64,000 bases of DNA, from assembly GCA_007988785.1 (NCBI GenBank), contig BJUU01000010.1, positions 41,811 through 105,810 on the forward strand, read 5' to 3'. Numbering within the stretch: the first letter of the stretch is position 1; each line of letters starts with the position of its first letter. The stretch is from Agrococcus baldri (lineage in GTDB: Bacteria; Actinomycetota; Actinomycetes; Actinomycetales; Microbacteriaceae). The notes below the pieces were generated by a model. The model saw only the letters and a list, made by a program, of their open reading frames with translations. It searched no databases and had not been told where the DNA came from. Positions 44,106 to 52,950 of this stretch are shown here, one piece after another. The translations under genes and the position numbers were made by a program.

Positions 44106-46136
44106 CTACGGCGCGGGCGCGCTCGTCGGCACCAGGTGCAGGTGCGCGCGCGAGCGGCGCACCGCGAGCGCGTTGATCTCCATCGGCTCCGGGGCGCTGC
44201 GCGCCGTCTGCGGCGCGACCGCGACGAGGCGCCGCTCGGGCGCGGCCGGCTGCCGCTCGGCGTCGGCGGCGATCAGCGCGGCATGCACGGGCACGACGGA
44301 TGCGGCGCTCCACGCCTGCGGGCTGCAGGCGCCCGGGTAGGGGATCGGGGTGGGCGTCTCGTCGAGCCCGTAGCCGGCGTAGACCTCTGGCATGCGGCCG
44401 CCGAAGGCGTCCGCGGCCCGCTCCAGCTGCTCGGCGAGCTGCCGGGCCTCGTCGCCGAACCCCGCCCGCAGCAGCCCCTCGATGGCGATCGCCGTGTCGT
44501 GCGGCCAGACCGCGCCGCAGTAGTGGGCGAGCGGCCAGTAGCGCTCGGCGTCGGTCGCCATCGTGCGCAGGCCGAAGCCCGAGGAGAGCCGCTCGTCGAG
44601 CAGCAGCCGCGCCACCGCCGCCTCCTCCACGTGGGTCAGCAGCGTCGTGCCGACCAGCTGGCCGATGTCGCTCACGAGGGTCTCGAAGGGGTGGCCCTCG
44701 GCGTCGAGCGCCATCGCGGGGAAGCGGATGCCGCGCCGCTCGACCCAGAACGCCTCGCGGAACCGCTCGCGCAGCCGCTCGGCCCATGCCCGCAGGTGCT
44801 CGCCGTCGTCGCCGAGCGCGTCGAGCAGCGCGGCGCCCGCGACGGCCGCGCGGCACGCGAGGCCCTGCGCCTGCGCGGTGACGACGCCCGCCATGCCGGC
44901 GCCCTCGCTGCCGAAGCGCATCCCCTCCGGCAGCTCGCGCCAGCCCTTGCCCGAGAGCGCCATGCCGGGCTCGTCCGGGCAGCCGAGGAACCCCTCGCTC
45001 GCGTTCGCCTGCATCCACGCGAGCGCCGAGTGCAGGGCCGTGCGCAGCTCCCGCACCGTCTCGAGCGGCAGCCCCGCCTGCCAGGCGTCGTGCAGCAGCA
45101 CGATCCACAGCGGCGTCGCGTCGATCGACCCCGAGTACACCGGGGGCGCCTCGACCCCGGGCCGCAGCGCATCCGTCACGCCCTGCCGCATCTCGTGCAG
45201 GATGCGGCCGGGCTCCTCGCCGGTCGCCGGGTCGAAGCGCACGCCCTGGCGGGCGGCGAGCGTGCGCAGCGTGCCCTCGGCGAGCGCGCCGCCCAGCGGC
45301 AGCAGCAGCCGGCACGCGACGAGGGCGTCGCGCGCGACCATGGTCAGGTGCCACGGGGCTCCCGCGGCGGGGAAGGCGCCGTGGCCGGCATCGAGCAGCA
45401 GGTGCTCGAGATCGGTGATCGCCTGCGCGCCCCAGGCGTCGAGCGCGGGCCGGCCGGTGGGGCGCAGCTCGCCGATGGCCGCATCGCACGCACTGCCGCG
45501 CACCGCGAGCGTCGGGTCGATCAGCTCGAGCTCGAGCGCCATGCCGTGCCAGTCGTCGGGCACCACGTGCGCCTGCTGCGCCACGATCACGCGGCTGCCG
45601 TCGATGCGCACGCGCCCGCCGCGGCCGGAGGCGCGCAGGGTGCGGACGCCGTCGGTCGCGATCGCCTCGTCGCCCTCGAGCCCGACCGTGATCGGCGCGG
45701 GCTCGGGCCGGCCGGCCCGCACGCTCGCCATCGGCGCGATCTCGATGTCACAGACGATCTCGACGAGCGCGTCGATCGGCTCGTCGCGGCCGTTGATGAG
45801 CGTCAGCCGCTCGACCATGCCGCCCGGGGTGACCTCGCGCATCCGCTCGACGGAGACGCGGTGGATGGGCTGGCCCGCCTCGGGGTCGAGGGCGACGGCG
45901 CGGAAGACGGCCCAGTCGTGCTCCTCGGCGGTGGACAGCGGCTCGACGGGCAGGCCGTCGACGCGCAGCTCGATGCCGCGCACGTAGCGCCAGTCGCCGT
46001 GGAAGACGCCGTGGGTGCCGGCGCCGGTCATCGTGCCGTCCTCGCCCGACCACGCCTGGGTGGGGGCGGCGAGGGCGACGAGCTGGTGGTGGAGGAGCGG
46101 CTGGGGCACCGCGTTCCTCGCAGACTCATCGCGCAT
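44106..46136 (-). CDS. Glycogen-debranching-type amylo-alpha-1,6-glucosidase
   Basis: 676 aa. The N-terminal debranching-associated beta domain (GTHGVFHGDWRYVRGIELRV) covers to about 240; the C-terminal (alpha/alpha)6 barrel contains SGSIDATPLWIVLLHDAW and CGAVWPHDTAIAIEGLL, where the acidic catalytic residues of this family lie. It probably hydrolyses alpha-1,6 or other alpha-glucosidic bonds in oligosaccharides. It may act on sugars brought in by the agl importer or made by TreS (context inference). Confidence 0.8.
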   Translation of the reverse strand: MRDESARNAVPQPLLHHQLVALAAPTQAWSGEDGTMTGAGTHGVFHGDWRYVRGIELRVDGLPVEPLSTAEEHDWAVFRAVALDPEAGQPIHRVSVERMREVTPGGMVERLTLINGRDEPIDALVEIVCDIEIAPMASVRAGRPEPAPITVGLEGDEAIATDGVRTLRASGRGGRVRIDGSRVIVAQQAHVVPDDWHGMALELELIDPTLAVRGSACDAAIGELRPTGRPALDAWGAQAITDLEHLLLDAGHGAFPAAGAPWHLTMVARDALVACRLLLPLGGALAEGTLRTLAARQGVRFDPATGEEPGRILHEMRQGVTDALRPGVEAPPVYSGSIDATPLWIVLLHDAWQAGLPLETVRELRTALHSALAWMQANASEGFLGCPDEPGMALSGKGWRELPEGMRFGSEGAGMAGVVTAQAQGLACRAAVAGAALLDALGDDGEHLRAWAERLRERFREAFWVERRGIRFPAMALDAEGHPFETLVSDIGQLVGTTLLTHVEEAAVARLLLDERLSSGFGLRTMATDAERYWPLAHYCGAVWPHDTAIAIEGLLRAGFGDEARQLAEQLERAADAFGGRMPEVYAGYGLDETPTPIPYPGACSPQAWSAASVVPVHAALIAADAERQPAAPERRLVAVAPQTARSAPEPMEINALAVRRSRAHLHLVPTSAPAP

Positions 46137-46210
46137 GGAGGGTTCCGATCACGTCACTGGAGAACGTGCTTCACGCTAGCTCGCGCGGCGCGCGAGGCGC
46201 GCAAGGGGCG

Positions 46211-46237
46211 CTGAGGCTTGGCTGACGAGAGCCTCAG
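46211..46237. terminator. Hairpin downstream of the MFS gene
   Basis: CTGAGGCT-N11-AGCCTCAG, 40 bp past the stop of the minus-strand MFS gene. It has an 8-bp stem and no U-tract. Confidence 0.4.
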
Positions 46238-46276
46238 GCCGCGGCGCGCCCTGTCGGGCATGCCGCGCGGGGGCCG

Positions 46277-47701
46277 CTACGGCGTCGGATCTCGCGCGTC
46301 GTACGCGAGGAACGTGCGCTGCGCGCGCGTCAGCACCGCGATGAGCACCACGATGACGAGGCCGCCGAACAGCGGCGGCGCCCACAGCGCGATGAGGCTC
46401 GCGGCCGCGCCGGCGTAGAGGTCGCCGACCCGCGGGCCGCTGGCGACCACGACCATGAACAGGCCCTGCGTGCGGCCGCGCATGTCGTCGGGCGCCGCGG
46501 TGAGCATCATGGTGGAGCGGAAGATGGCGCTGATCTCGTCGCTCGCGCCCATGCCGGCGAAGGCGATCGCGGCGACGCCCAGCGCCACCCACGACACCTG
46601 CGACCAGTCCTCGCCGACCGGCCCGCCCCATCCGAGGGCCATCGCCAGGATGACGAGGCCCAGCAGCGCGACGAAGCAGCCGTAGACGGTGATGGCGCGC
46701 GAGACGGCGAGCCCGTGCCGGTGCACGTGCGCGACGGGGCCGGAGAGCAGGCTCGCGAGCAGCGTGCCGATCGCCGCGGCGGCGGTGAGCACGCCGACCG
46801 TGACGGGGCCGCCGCCGATGACGACCGCGCCGACCGCCGGCAGCAGCGCGAAGGGGCGCCCGAAGGCCATGGCGACGATGTCGACGATGAACGACATGCG
46901 GATGTTCGGGGCGTGCCGCATGAAGCGGGCGCCGTCGAGCAGCGAGGCGAGGCCGGGCCTGGCGACCTCGCCGAGCGGCGGCAGCTTCGGCAGGCCGACG
47001 ATGCCGAGGAAGCCGGCGGTGAACAGCACCGCGTCGATCGCGAACGTGATCGGCAGCCCGATGGTCGCCACCAGCACGCCCGCGGCGGCCGGGCCGACAG
47101 TGAGCATGACGCCCATCGCGATGCCGTTCAGGGCGGCGGCGCGCGAGATGAGGTGGGCGGGCAGGATGCGCGGCGTGACGGCGCTGCGGGTCGCGCCCGA
47201 GATGGTGGCGGCCACGGTGTTGATCGTCGTGAGCACGTAGAACGGCCACACGAGCGCGCGCTCGCCGTCGGCGATGAGCGCGGCATCCCAGGCGGAGAGC
47301 GCCACGAGGCCCAGCACGGCCGTCCAGCCGGTGAGGCTCGAGAGCATGAGCACGAGCCGCCGGTCGAAGGCGTCGGCGAGCATGCCGCCCCACAGGCCCG
47401 CCACCACCATCGGCACGAGGGCGACGCCGCCGACGAGCGCGACCATCATGGTGCTGCCGGTCATGTCGAAGATCTGCAGGCCGACCGCGACGATCGTCAT
47501 CTGCGCGCCGATGCCGCTGATCGCGTTGCCGATCCACAGGCGCGCGAAGGCCGGGGAGGCCCTGAGCGGCGCGAGGTCGACGAAGCGGCGCCTCCTGGCG
47601 GGCTCGTGCTCGGCGCCCGGCAGGTCGACCCCCGCGGGCGGCAGGATGCCGTGCGCGCCGGTCGTGGGCTCGCCGCCGGCCTCCAGCCGCGGGTCGCTCA
47701 C
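46277..47701 (-). CDS. MFS exporter, EntS-like (MFS_3)
   Basis: 474 aa from a GTG. A 55-residue polar N-terminus precedes twelve helices. The opening FARLWIGNAISGIGAQMT and the loop MLADAFDRRLVLMLSS fit the MFS_3 group that includes enterobactin exporters. The substrate is unknown; a siderophore or metabolite is possible. It lies downstream of hemA on the same strand but is separated by a compound hairpin, so it is probably a separate unit. Confidence 0.85.
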   Translation of the reverse strand: MSDPRLEAGGEPTTGAHGILPPAGVDLPGAEHEPARRRRFVDLAPLRASPAFARLWIGNAISGIGAQMTIVAVGLQIFDMTGSTMMVALVGGVALVPMVVAGLWGGMLADAFDRRLVLMLSSLTGWTAVLGLVALSAWDAALIADGERALVWPFYVLTTINTVAATISGATRSAVTPRILPAHLISRAAALNGIAMGVMLTVGPAAAGVLVATIGLPITFAIDAVLFTAGFLGIVGLPKLPPLGEVARPGLASLLDGARFMRHAPNIRMSFIVDIVAMAFGRPFALLPAVGAVVIGGGPVTVGVLTAAAAIGTLLASLLSGPVAHVHRHGLAVSRAITVYGCFVALLGLVILAMALGWGGPVGEDWSQVSWVALGVAAIAFAGMGASDEISAIFRSTMMLTAAPDDMRGRTQGLFMVVVASGPRVGDLYAGAAASLIALWAPPLFGGLVIVVLIAVLTRAQRTFLAYDARDPTP

Positions 47702-47714
47702 CGCGCGCCGTCCG

Positions 47715-47779
47715 ACTCAACGGCCATGCGCGTCGCATGTGCACGCACGATGCACATCGGTGCCATATGGCCGTTGAGT
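47715..47779. terminator. Compound hairpin between hemA and the MFS gene
   Basis: Perfect 13-bp outer stem, ACTCAACGGCCAT (47715-47727) with ATGGCCGTTGAGT (47767-47779), enclosing a perfect 7-bp inner stem ATGTGCA/TGCACAT (47737-47743, 47751-47757). It starts 11 bp after the hemA stop and ends 14 bp before the MFS GTG. It may be a terminator or a regulatory structure. Confidence 0.6.
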
Positions 47780-47789
47780 GCCGGGAGGG

Positions 47790-49223
47790 TCACGCGCTCT
47801 GGTCGATGCCGTAGAGCGCGTCGATCGCCGACAGGAAGTCGTCGTGGCGGCCCTCGGCGGCCAGCTCGCGCGCGCGCACCGTCGGCTTGTGCAGCAGCAC
47901 GCCGGCGAAGTGCCGCAGCGCCTGCTCCGCGAGCCTGCGCTGCTCCTCGGTGCCGCGCTTGCCGATGCGCTCGAGCTCGGCCTGCATGGCGTCCTCGACG
48001 TGCTCGCGCAGCGCGGCGATCGCCGGCCCGACCTGCCGCTCCGCGGTGCCGCGCTCGAAGCGGAGGGCGGCCTTGCGCACCAGGTCGCGGGCGTCGGAGG
48101 TGGCGGTGAGGTGCTCGAGCGGCGCGTGCAGGCGGATGGTCTCGAGGTCGAGCACCTCGACGCCGTGCACGCTCGTCACGTCGGGGTCGACGTTGCGGGG
48201 CATGCCCATGTCGATCACCAGCTGCGCGGTGCGGCCGTGCTCGACGGGGCATCTCGGCTCGGCGGTGACGGCGGCGTGCATCGGGCAGCCGGACGCTGCC
48301 GGCTCAGACGATCCCTGCTCGGACGATCCCGGCCGGGCCGCGCCGGCGAGCACCGGCTCGCGCGCGCCCGCGTGCACCGGGCATCCGGATGCCTCGTGGC
48401 CCTCGGGCGCCGCGGGGAAGGCGTGGGTCGCGGCGAGCTGGGCGCGACCGCCGCGCAGCAGGGCGGCGTCGACGACGAAGTCCTCGGCGCTCGTGCACGC
48501 GACGATGACGTCGGCGCTCGCGGCGGCGAGGGCGGCGTCGCGGCCGTCGACGTGGCCGATCGCGTGGCTGCGCGCGAAGCCGTCGCCGCGGCCGGAGGGG
48601 CTCCACACCTCGATGTGCCTCGCGCCCCGGCGGCGCAGCTCGGCGAGCGAGACGCCCGCGAAGCGGCCGGTGCCGACCAGCAGCACGCGCGTGTCGGCGA
48701 AGTCGACGCGGGCGCTGGCGAGGTCGAGCGCGAGCCGCACGATCGAGCGACCCGCCTCGCCGAGGCCGGTCTTGTTCTTGATGCCGCGCTGCGTCTCCGA
48801 GGCGCGCTGGAACAGCCGCTCGAGGTGCGGGCTCGTGGTGCCGGCCTCCTGCGCGGAGGAGAGCGCGCGGCGCACCTGGCCGGCGATCTCGCCCTCGCCG
48901 ATCACGACCGACTCGAGGCCCGCGGCGACCGAGAACAGGTGCTCGGCGGCGCGCGCGTCGGCGAGCGGCTCGAGCGTCTCCGGGTGGTGGAACCCGAGCG
49001 CATCCGCCGCGGCCGTCTGGGCGATGCCCGCGGCCTGCTGGCCCTGCTCGGCCTGCACGTCGAGGTAGACCTCGAAGCGGTTGCAGGTCGAGATGACGAC
49101 GGCCCCGTCGATCGCGGGATGCGAGGAGAAGGCGGTGGGCAGCTGTGCCGCGTCTGCCGTCGACAGTGCCTCGAGGGCGGTGAAGTCGGCGTTCTTGTGA
49201 CTCGCCGTGAGGCAGATCAGCAC
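47790..49223 (-). CDS. hemA: Glutamyl-tRNA reductase with inserted Cys-Pro motifs
   Basis: 477 aa, some 50-60 residues above the usual size. The catalytic Cys is in VVISTCNRFEVY, NADPH site LLVGTGRFAGVSL, and GEGEIAGQVRRA matches the family. It reduces glutamyl-tRNA to glutamate-1-semialdehyde, the committed step of heme synthesis. The extra length lies at about 275-330 and holds C281-P-V-H, C313-P-M-H and C325-P-V-E-H, resembling heme regulatory motifs. GTG start with TAGGAT (rc of 49230-49235) exactly 6 nt upstream. It is divergent from the hemE operon. Confidence 0.95.
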   Translation of the reverse strand: MLICLTASHKNADFTALEALSTADAAQLPTAFSSHPAIDGAVVISTCNRFEVYLDVQAEQGQQAAGIAQTAAADALGFHHPETLEPLADARAAEHLFSVAAGLESVVIGEGEIAGQVRRALSSAQEAGTTSPHLERLFQRASETQRGIKNKTGLGEAGRSIVRLALDLASARVDFADTRVLLVGTGRFAGVSLAELRRRGARHIEVWSPSGRGDGFARSHAIGHVDGRDAALAAASADVIVACTSAEDFVVDAALLRGGRAQLAATHAFPAAPEGHEASGCPVHAGAREPVLAGAARPGSSEQGSSEPAASGCPMHAAVTAEPRCPVEHGRTAQLVIDMGMPRNVDPDVTSVHGVEVLDLETIRLHAPLEHLTATSDARDLVRKAALRFERGTAERQVGPAIAALREHVEDAMQAELERIGKRGTEEQRRLAEQALRHFAGVLLHKPTVRARELAAEGRHDDFLSAIDALYGIDQSA

Positions 49224-49412
49224 TGACCCATCCTACCGCCTCGCGCATCCGCCCCTCCCCGACCTTCGCCGCGCACGAGTGCGCACTTCCTGCGCCGCTG
49301 GCGCCGATCGCGCGCAGCAGCTGCACACTCGCGGGTCGGGCGAGCCTCGGGGACGGGGAGACGGGGGACGGCAGGGGGCACGGTGCGCGGGAAGAGTGGG
49401 AGAATGGCAGCG

Positions 49413-50525
49413 ATGGCTGCCCTCCGTGAAGACCACCCGCTCAACACCCGCACCGGCGACTCGCGACTGGTGCGCGCGTACCGTGGTGACCGGCCAGAGG
49501 TCACGCCGGTCTGGTTCATGCGGCAGGCGGGCCGCTCGCTGCCCGAGTACCGCGAGCTGCGCGCCCGCACCGACGGGCCCGCGCGCGACATGATCGACAC
49601 CTGCCTGGTGCCCGAGCTCGCGAGCGAGATCACGCTGCAGCCGGTGCGGCGCCACGGGGTCGACGCCGCCATCTTCTTCAGCGACATCATGGTGCCGCTG
49701 CGCCTCGCGGGCGTCGACGTGAAGATCGAGCCGGGCGTCGGGCCCGTGGTGGCCCAGCCCATCCGCACCCCCGACGACGTCGAGCGGCTGGTCGCGAACG
49801 ACCCGGCGGGCCTCGACGAGGCGCTCGAGCCCGTGCGCGAGGCGGTGCGGCAGACGGTCGCGGGCCTGACCGAGATCGGCGACGGCACGACCCCGCTGAT
49901 CGGCTTCGCCGGCGCGCCCTTCACGCTCGCCGCCTACCTCGTCGCCGGGCGGCCCTCGAAGGATCACCTCGAGGCGCGCACCCTCATGCGCGCGCACCCC
50001 GAGGCCTGGGACCGGCTCACGCGCTGGGCCGCCGACGTCACCGGCCGCTTCCTGCGCGCGCAGGTCGCCGAGGGCGCGAGCGCGGCGCAGCTGTTCGACT
50101 CCTGGGCGGGATCGCTGCCGCTCGACCAGTACCAGGAGCACGTCGCCCCCGCCTCGCGGCTCGCGCTCGACGCCGTGCGCGAGCTGACGGATGCCTCGGC
50201 CCGCCGCGTGCCGCTCGTGCACTTCGGCGTCGGCGCGGGCGAGCTCTACAGCGCGATGGACCTCGACGTCGACGCGGTGGGCGTCGACTGGCGCGTCGCC
50301 CTCGACGTGGCGCTCGAGCGCATCGACGGCGACGTGACCGTGCAGGGCAACCTCGACCCGGCCGTGCTGGGCGCCCCGTGGGAGACCGTCGAGGCCGCCA
50401 TCGACCACGTCATGCTGGCCGGCTCGGTCGCCCGCGCGCACGTGTTCAACCTCGGCCACGGCGTGCCCCCGGGCGCCGACCCTGCGGTGCTCACCCGCAT
50501 CGTGCAGGCGGTGCACGCGCGGTGA
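49413..50525 (+). CDS. hemE: Uroporphyrinogen decarboxylase
   Basis: 370 aa. Family signature PVWFMRQAGRSLPEYRELR near the N-terminus, catalytic Asp in FFSDIMVPL, and the second signature GFAGAPFTLAAYLV. It converts uroporphyrinogen III to coproporphyrinogen III. An alternative ATG at 49404 has almost no ribosome-site spacing; from 49413 GGGAG is 10 nt away, or GAGAAT could be a -10 for a leaderless message. It overlaps hemY by 4 bp and starts the main hem operon. Confidence 0.94.
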   Translation: MAALREDHPLNTRTGDSRLVRAYRGDRPEVTPVWFMRQAGRSLPEYRELRARTDGPARDMIDTCLVPELASEITLQPVRRHGVDAAIFFSDIMVPLRLAGVDVKIEPGVGPVVAQPIRTPDDVERLVANDPAGLDEALEPVREAVRQTVAGLTEIGDGTTPLIGFAGAPFTLAAYLVAGRPSKDHLEARTLMRAHPEAWDRLTRWAADVTGRFLRAQVAEGASAAQLFDSWAGSLPLDQYQEHVAPASRLALDAVRELTDASARRVPLVHFGVGAGELYSAMDLDVDAVGVDWRVALDVALERIDGDVTVQGNLDPAVLGAPWETVEAAIDHVMLAGSVARAHVFNLGHGVPPGADPAVLTRIVQAVHAR

Positions 50526-52252
50526 TCGACGACGCGGGCGGCAGCGGCCCGACGACCGGCGACCCGGCGCTGCAGGATGCCGGGCGAGCGGATGCGCAGG
50601 GCCCCGGGCCCGCGCGCCACGACACGATCGTGGTCGGCGCGGGCATCGCGGGGCTGACGGTCGCGCACGAGCTGGCAGCGCGCGGCTACCGGGTGCTGGT
50701 GCTCGAGGCGGCCGAGCGGGTCGGCGGCACGGCCGCCCGGCTCGATGTCGACGGGCTCTCGCTCGACGCGGGCGCCGAGTCGTTCGCGGTGCGCGGCGGC
50801 TCGGTCGCCGAGCTCATCGGCGAGCTGGGGCTCGCCGACGACATCGTCGACCCCAACCCGGCCGGCGCCTGGCTGCAGCTGCCGGACGGCGCGGGCAGGC
50901 GCAGCGCCGTGCCGCTGCCGAAGCGCACGCTGCTGGGCATCCCCTCGACCCCGCTCGCGCAGGACGTCATCGACGCGCTCGGCTGGCGCGGCGCGCTGCG
51001 CGCCCACCTCGACCGGCTCATGCCGGTGCTGCGCATCGGCACCGACGACGCGCTCGGGCCGCTCGTGCGGCGCCGCATGGGGCAGCGGGTGCTCGACCGG
51101 CTCGTGGCGCCGCTCGCCGGCGGCGTCTACTCGGCGGACCCCGAGCTGCTCGACATCGCCGTGGTGGCGCCGGGCCTGAACGGCGGCATCACCCGCGCGG
51201 GCTCGCTCTCGGGCGGCGTCGCGTTCGTGCTCGAGGAGCGCGCCGCGGCCGCGGGCGCGGCCGAGGGCCGCACGCCGGGCAGCGCCGTGCAGGGCCTGCG
51301 CGGCGGCATCCACCGGCTCGCCGAGCGGCTCGCCGAGCGTGCGCGGGAGCACCGCGCCGAGATCCGCACCGGTGTGCGGGTGCGCTCGGCCGCCGAGACC
51401 GACGACGGCTGGCTCGTGACGTCGGATGCCGGCAGTCACGCCGCGTCGTCGCTGGTCGTCGCGCTCCCCGAGCCCGAGGCGCAGCGGCTGCTCGCCCCGC
51501 TCTCTCGGTCGTCGAGCAGCGGCCGGAGGCCGGACGGCGAAGCGGATGCTGCCTCACGGTCGTCGAGTAGCGGTCGCAGGCCGCGTATCGAGACGACGGA
51601 TGACGCCCATGAGCATGGTCTCGATACGCCCGACTCCGTCGGGCTGCTCGACCAGCGGGATGACGCCGTCACCGTCGAGCTCGTCACCCTCGTGCTCCCC
51701 GCGGGCGCCATCGAGGGCGACCCTCGCGGCACCGGCGTGCTGGTCGCCGCCGACGCGACGCAGGTGCGGGCGAAGGCGATGACGCACGCCACCGCGAAGT
51801 GGGCGTGGCTGCGCGAGGCGGCCGGCGGACGCGAGATCGTGCGCTTCTCCTACGGCAGCGGCGGCGGCGCGCCCGCGACCGAGGGCCTCGACGACGCGGC
51901 CGCGACCGCGCTCGCGCTCGCCGACGCATCCGCCATCTTCGGCACCGCGCTGCCGCAGCCGGTCGCGAGCGCTCGCGTGCGCTGGCAGCAGGGCCAGCCC
52001 TCCAGCACCATCGGCGCCCGCGACCGTCAGCAGGCGCTGCGCGACGCGGCCGCCGCGCACGAGAACCTGCTGGTGGTCGGCGCCGCCGTCGCCGGCACCG
52101 GGCTCGCGCAGGTGATCCCCGACGCGCGCAGGGCGGCGCTCGAGATCCGCCGCGAGCGGTTCGCGGTGCAGGGCACCCCGTGGACGGACGACATCGCGCC
52201 CGACGAGGCGATCGACATGGACGAGGCAGCAGAGGAGCCAGGAGAGGCATGA
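50522..52252 (+). CDS. hemY: Coproporphyrinogen/protoporphyrinogen oxidase with internal REP-derived segment
   Basis: 576 aa against roughly 450-490 for the family. FAD site TIVVGAGIAGLTVAHELA begins near residue 38 after a disordered leader, and VLEAAERVGGTA follows. In the actinobacterial pathway it oxidises coproporphyrinogen III to coproporphyrin III (CgoX role). About residues 329-378 are low-complexity (SRSSSSGRRPDGE, then SRSSSSGRRPRIET) and are encoded by REP-like repeats. The flanks (LVVALPEPEAQRLLAP and VELVTLVLPAGAI) join into a normal HemY core. GTGA overlap with hemE. Confidence 0.92.
   Translation: MIDDAGGSGPTTGDPALQDAGRADAQGPGPARHDTIVVGAGIAGLTVAHELAARGYRVLVLEAAERVGGTAARLDVDGLSLDAGAESFAVRGGSVAELIGELGLADDIVDPNPAGAWLQLPDGAGRRSAVPLPKRTLLGIPSTPLAQDVIDALGWRGALRAHLDRLMPVLRIGTDDALGPLVRRRMGQRVLDRLVAPLAGGVYSADPELLDIAVVAPGLNGGITRAGSLSGGVAFVLEERAAAAGAAEGRTPGSAVQGLRGGIHRLAERLAERAREHRAEIRTGVRVRSAAETDDGWLVTSDAGSHAASSLVVALPEPEAQRLLAPLSRSSSSGRRPDGEADAASRSSSSGRRPRIETTDDAHEHGLDTPDSVGLLDQRDDAVTVELVTLVLPAGAIEGDPRGTGVLVAADATQVRAKAMTHATAKWAWLREAAGGREIVRFSYGSGGGAPATEGLDDAAATALALADASAIFGTALPQPVASARVRWQQGQPSSTIGARDRQQALRDAAAAHENLLVVGAAVAGTGLAQVIPDARRAALEIRRERFAVQGTPWTDDIAPDEAIDMDEAAEEPGEA
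51507..51654. repeat. REP-like palindrome cluster inside hemY
   Basis: Two direct units, GGTCGTCGAGCAGCGGCCGG at 51507 and GGTCGTCGAGTAGCGGTCGC at 51558 (the latter ending GCGTATCGAGAC at 51594), plus an inverted unit GGTCTCGATACGCCCGAC starting 51617 and ending GCTGCTCGACCA at 51654. The last two form a large dyad with matching ends. The frame stays open throughout. Confidence 0.82.
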
Positions 52253-52950
52253 GCGAGCAGACAGCGCAGACGACGACCGAGCCGCAGACCGGCGACGCCT
52301 TCACCATCTGGGCGGTGTTCAAGCGCGGCACGCACCTGCACGAGGGCCGTGCCCCGCTCGCCGACGAGCTCGCGGCGCTCGCGGCGCAGGGCGTGGTCAC
52401 GCGCGGCATCTACGACGTCTCCGGCATGCGCGCCGACGCCGACATCCTCGTGTGGATGCACGGCACGCCCGGCGGCAGCACGCCGCCCGAGGCGCTGCAG
52501 GCGGCTGTGCGCCGCATCCGCCGCTCCCGCGAGCTCGCGGGCACCGAGCAGGTGTGGGGCGCGATGGGCGTGCACCGCGACGCCGAGTTCAACAAGCGGC
52601 ACGTGCCGGGCTTCCTGCGCGACGTGGAGCCGAAGCGGTGGGTCACGGTCTACCCCTTCAACCGCTCCTACGACTGGTACCTGCTGCCGGCCGAGGAGCG
52701 CAGCCGCATGCTCGCCGAGCACGGGCGCGCCGGCGCCGCCTACCGCGGCGTGATCGCCAACACCGTCTCGGCCTTCGCGCTGGGCGACTACGAGTGGATC
52801 CTGCCGCTGGAGTCCGACGAGCTGACCGAGCTCGTCGACATGATGCGCGAGCTGCGGGCGGTCGACGCGCGCCTGCACGTGCGCGAGGAGATCCCCTTCT
52901 TCACCGGGCGCCGCATCGGCGCCGACCAGATCGAGGAGGTGCTCGCATGA
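52249..52950 (+). CDS. hemQ: Coproheme decarboxylase (chlorite-dismutase family)
   Basis: 233 aa. Actinobacterial HemQ landmarks: FTIWAVFKRG, the KRWVTVYPFNRSYDWY segment holding the catalytic Tyr, LAEHGRAGAAYRG with the likely proximal His, SAFALGDYEWILPLE, and the C-terminal REEIPFFTGRR. It converts iron-coproporphyrin III to heme b with peroxide, the last step of the coproporphyrin branch. ATGA overlap with hemY; a GGAG site is also present. Confidence 0.95.
   Translation: MSEQTAQTTTEPQTGDAFTIWAVFKRGTHLHEGRAPLADELAALAAQGVVTRGIYDVSGMRADADILVWMHGTPGGSTPPEALQAAVRRIRRSRELAGTEQVWGAMGVHRDAEFNKRHVPGFLRDVEPKRWVTVYPFNRSYDWYLLPAEERSRMLAEHGRAGAAYRGVIANTVSAFALGDYEWILPLESDELTELVDMMRELRAVDARLHVREEIPFFTGRRIGADQIEEVLA

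Noticed and set aside
44106..46136. LacI half-site (GGAACC) before the debranching enzyme
   Set aside because: Only one 6-bp half is present near 46140, too little to claim regulation by the LacI-family protein.
42201..46214. A 1337-codon open frame on the plus strand
   Set aside because: It is antisense to the membrane protein and debranching enzyme genes, is dominated by Arg/Ala/Gly/His shadow composition, and shows no domain; long empty frames are expected at this GC content.
49224..49403. Possible tRNA or small RNA in the hemA-hemE gap
   Set aside because: No cloverleaf, anticodon arm or T-loop sequence can be folded; only promoter-like sequence and short dyads are present.
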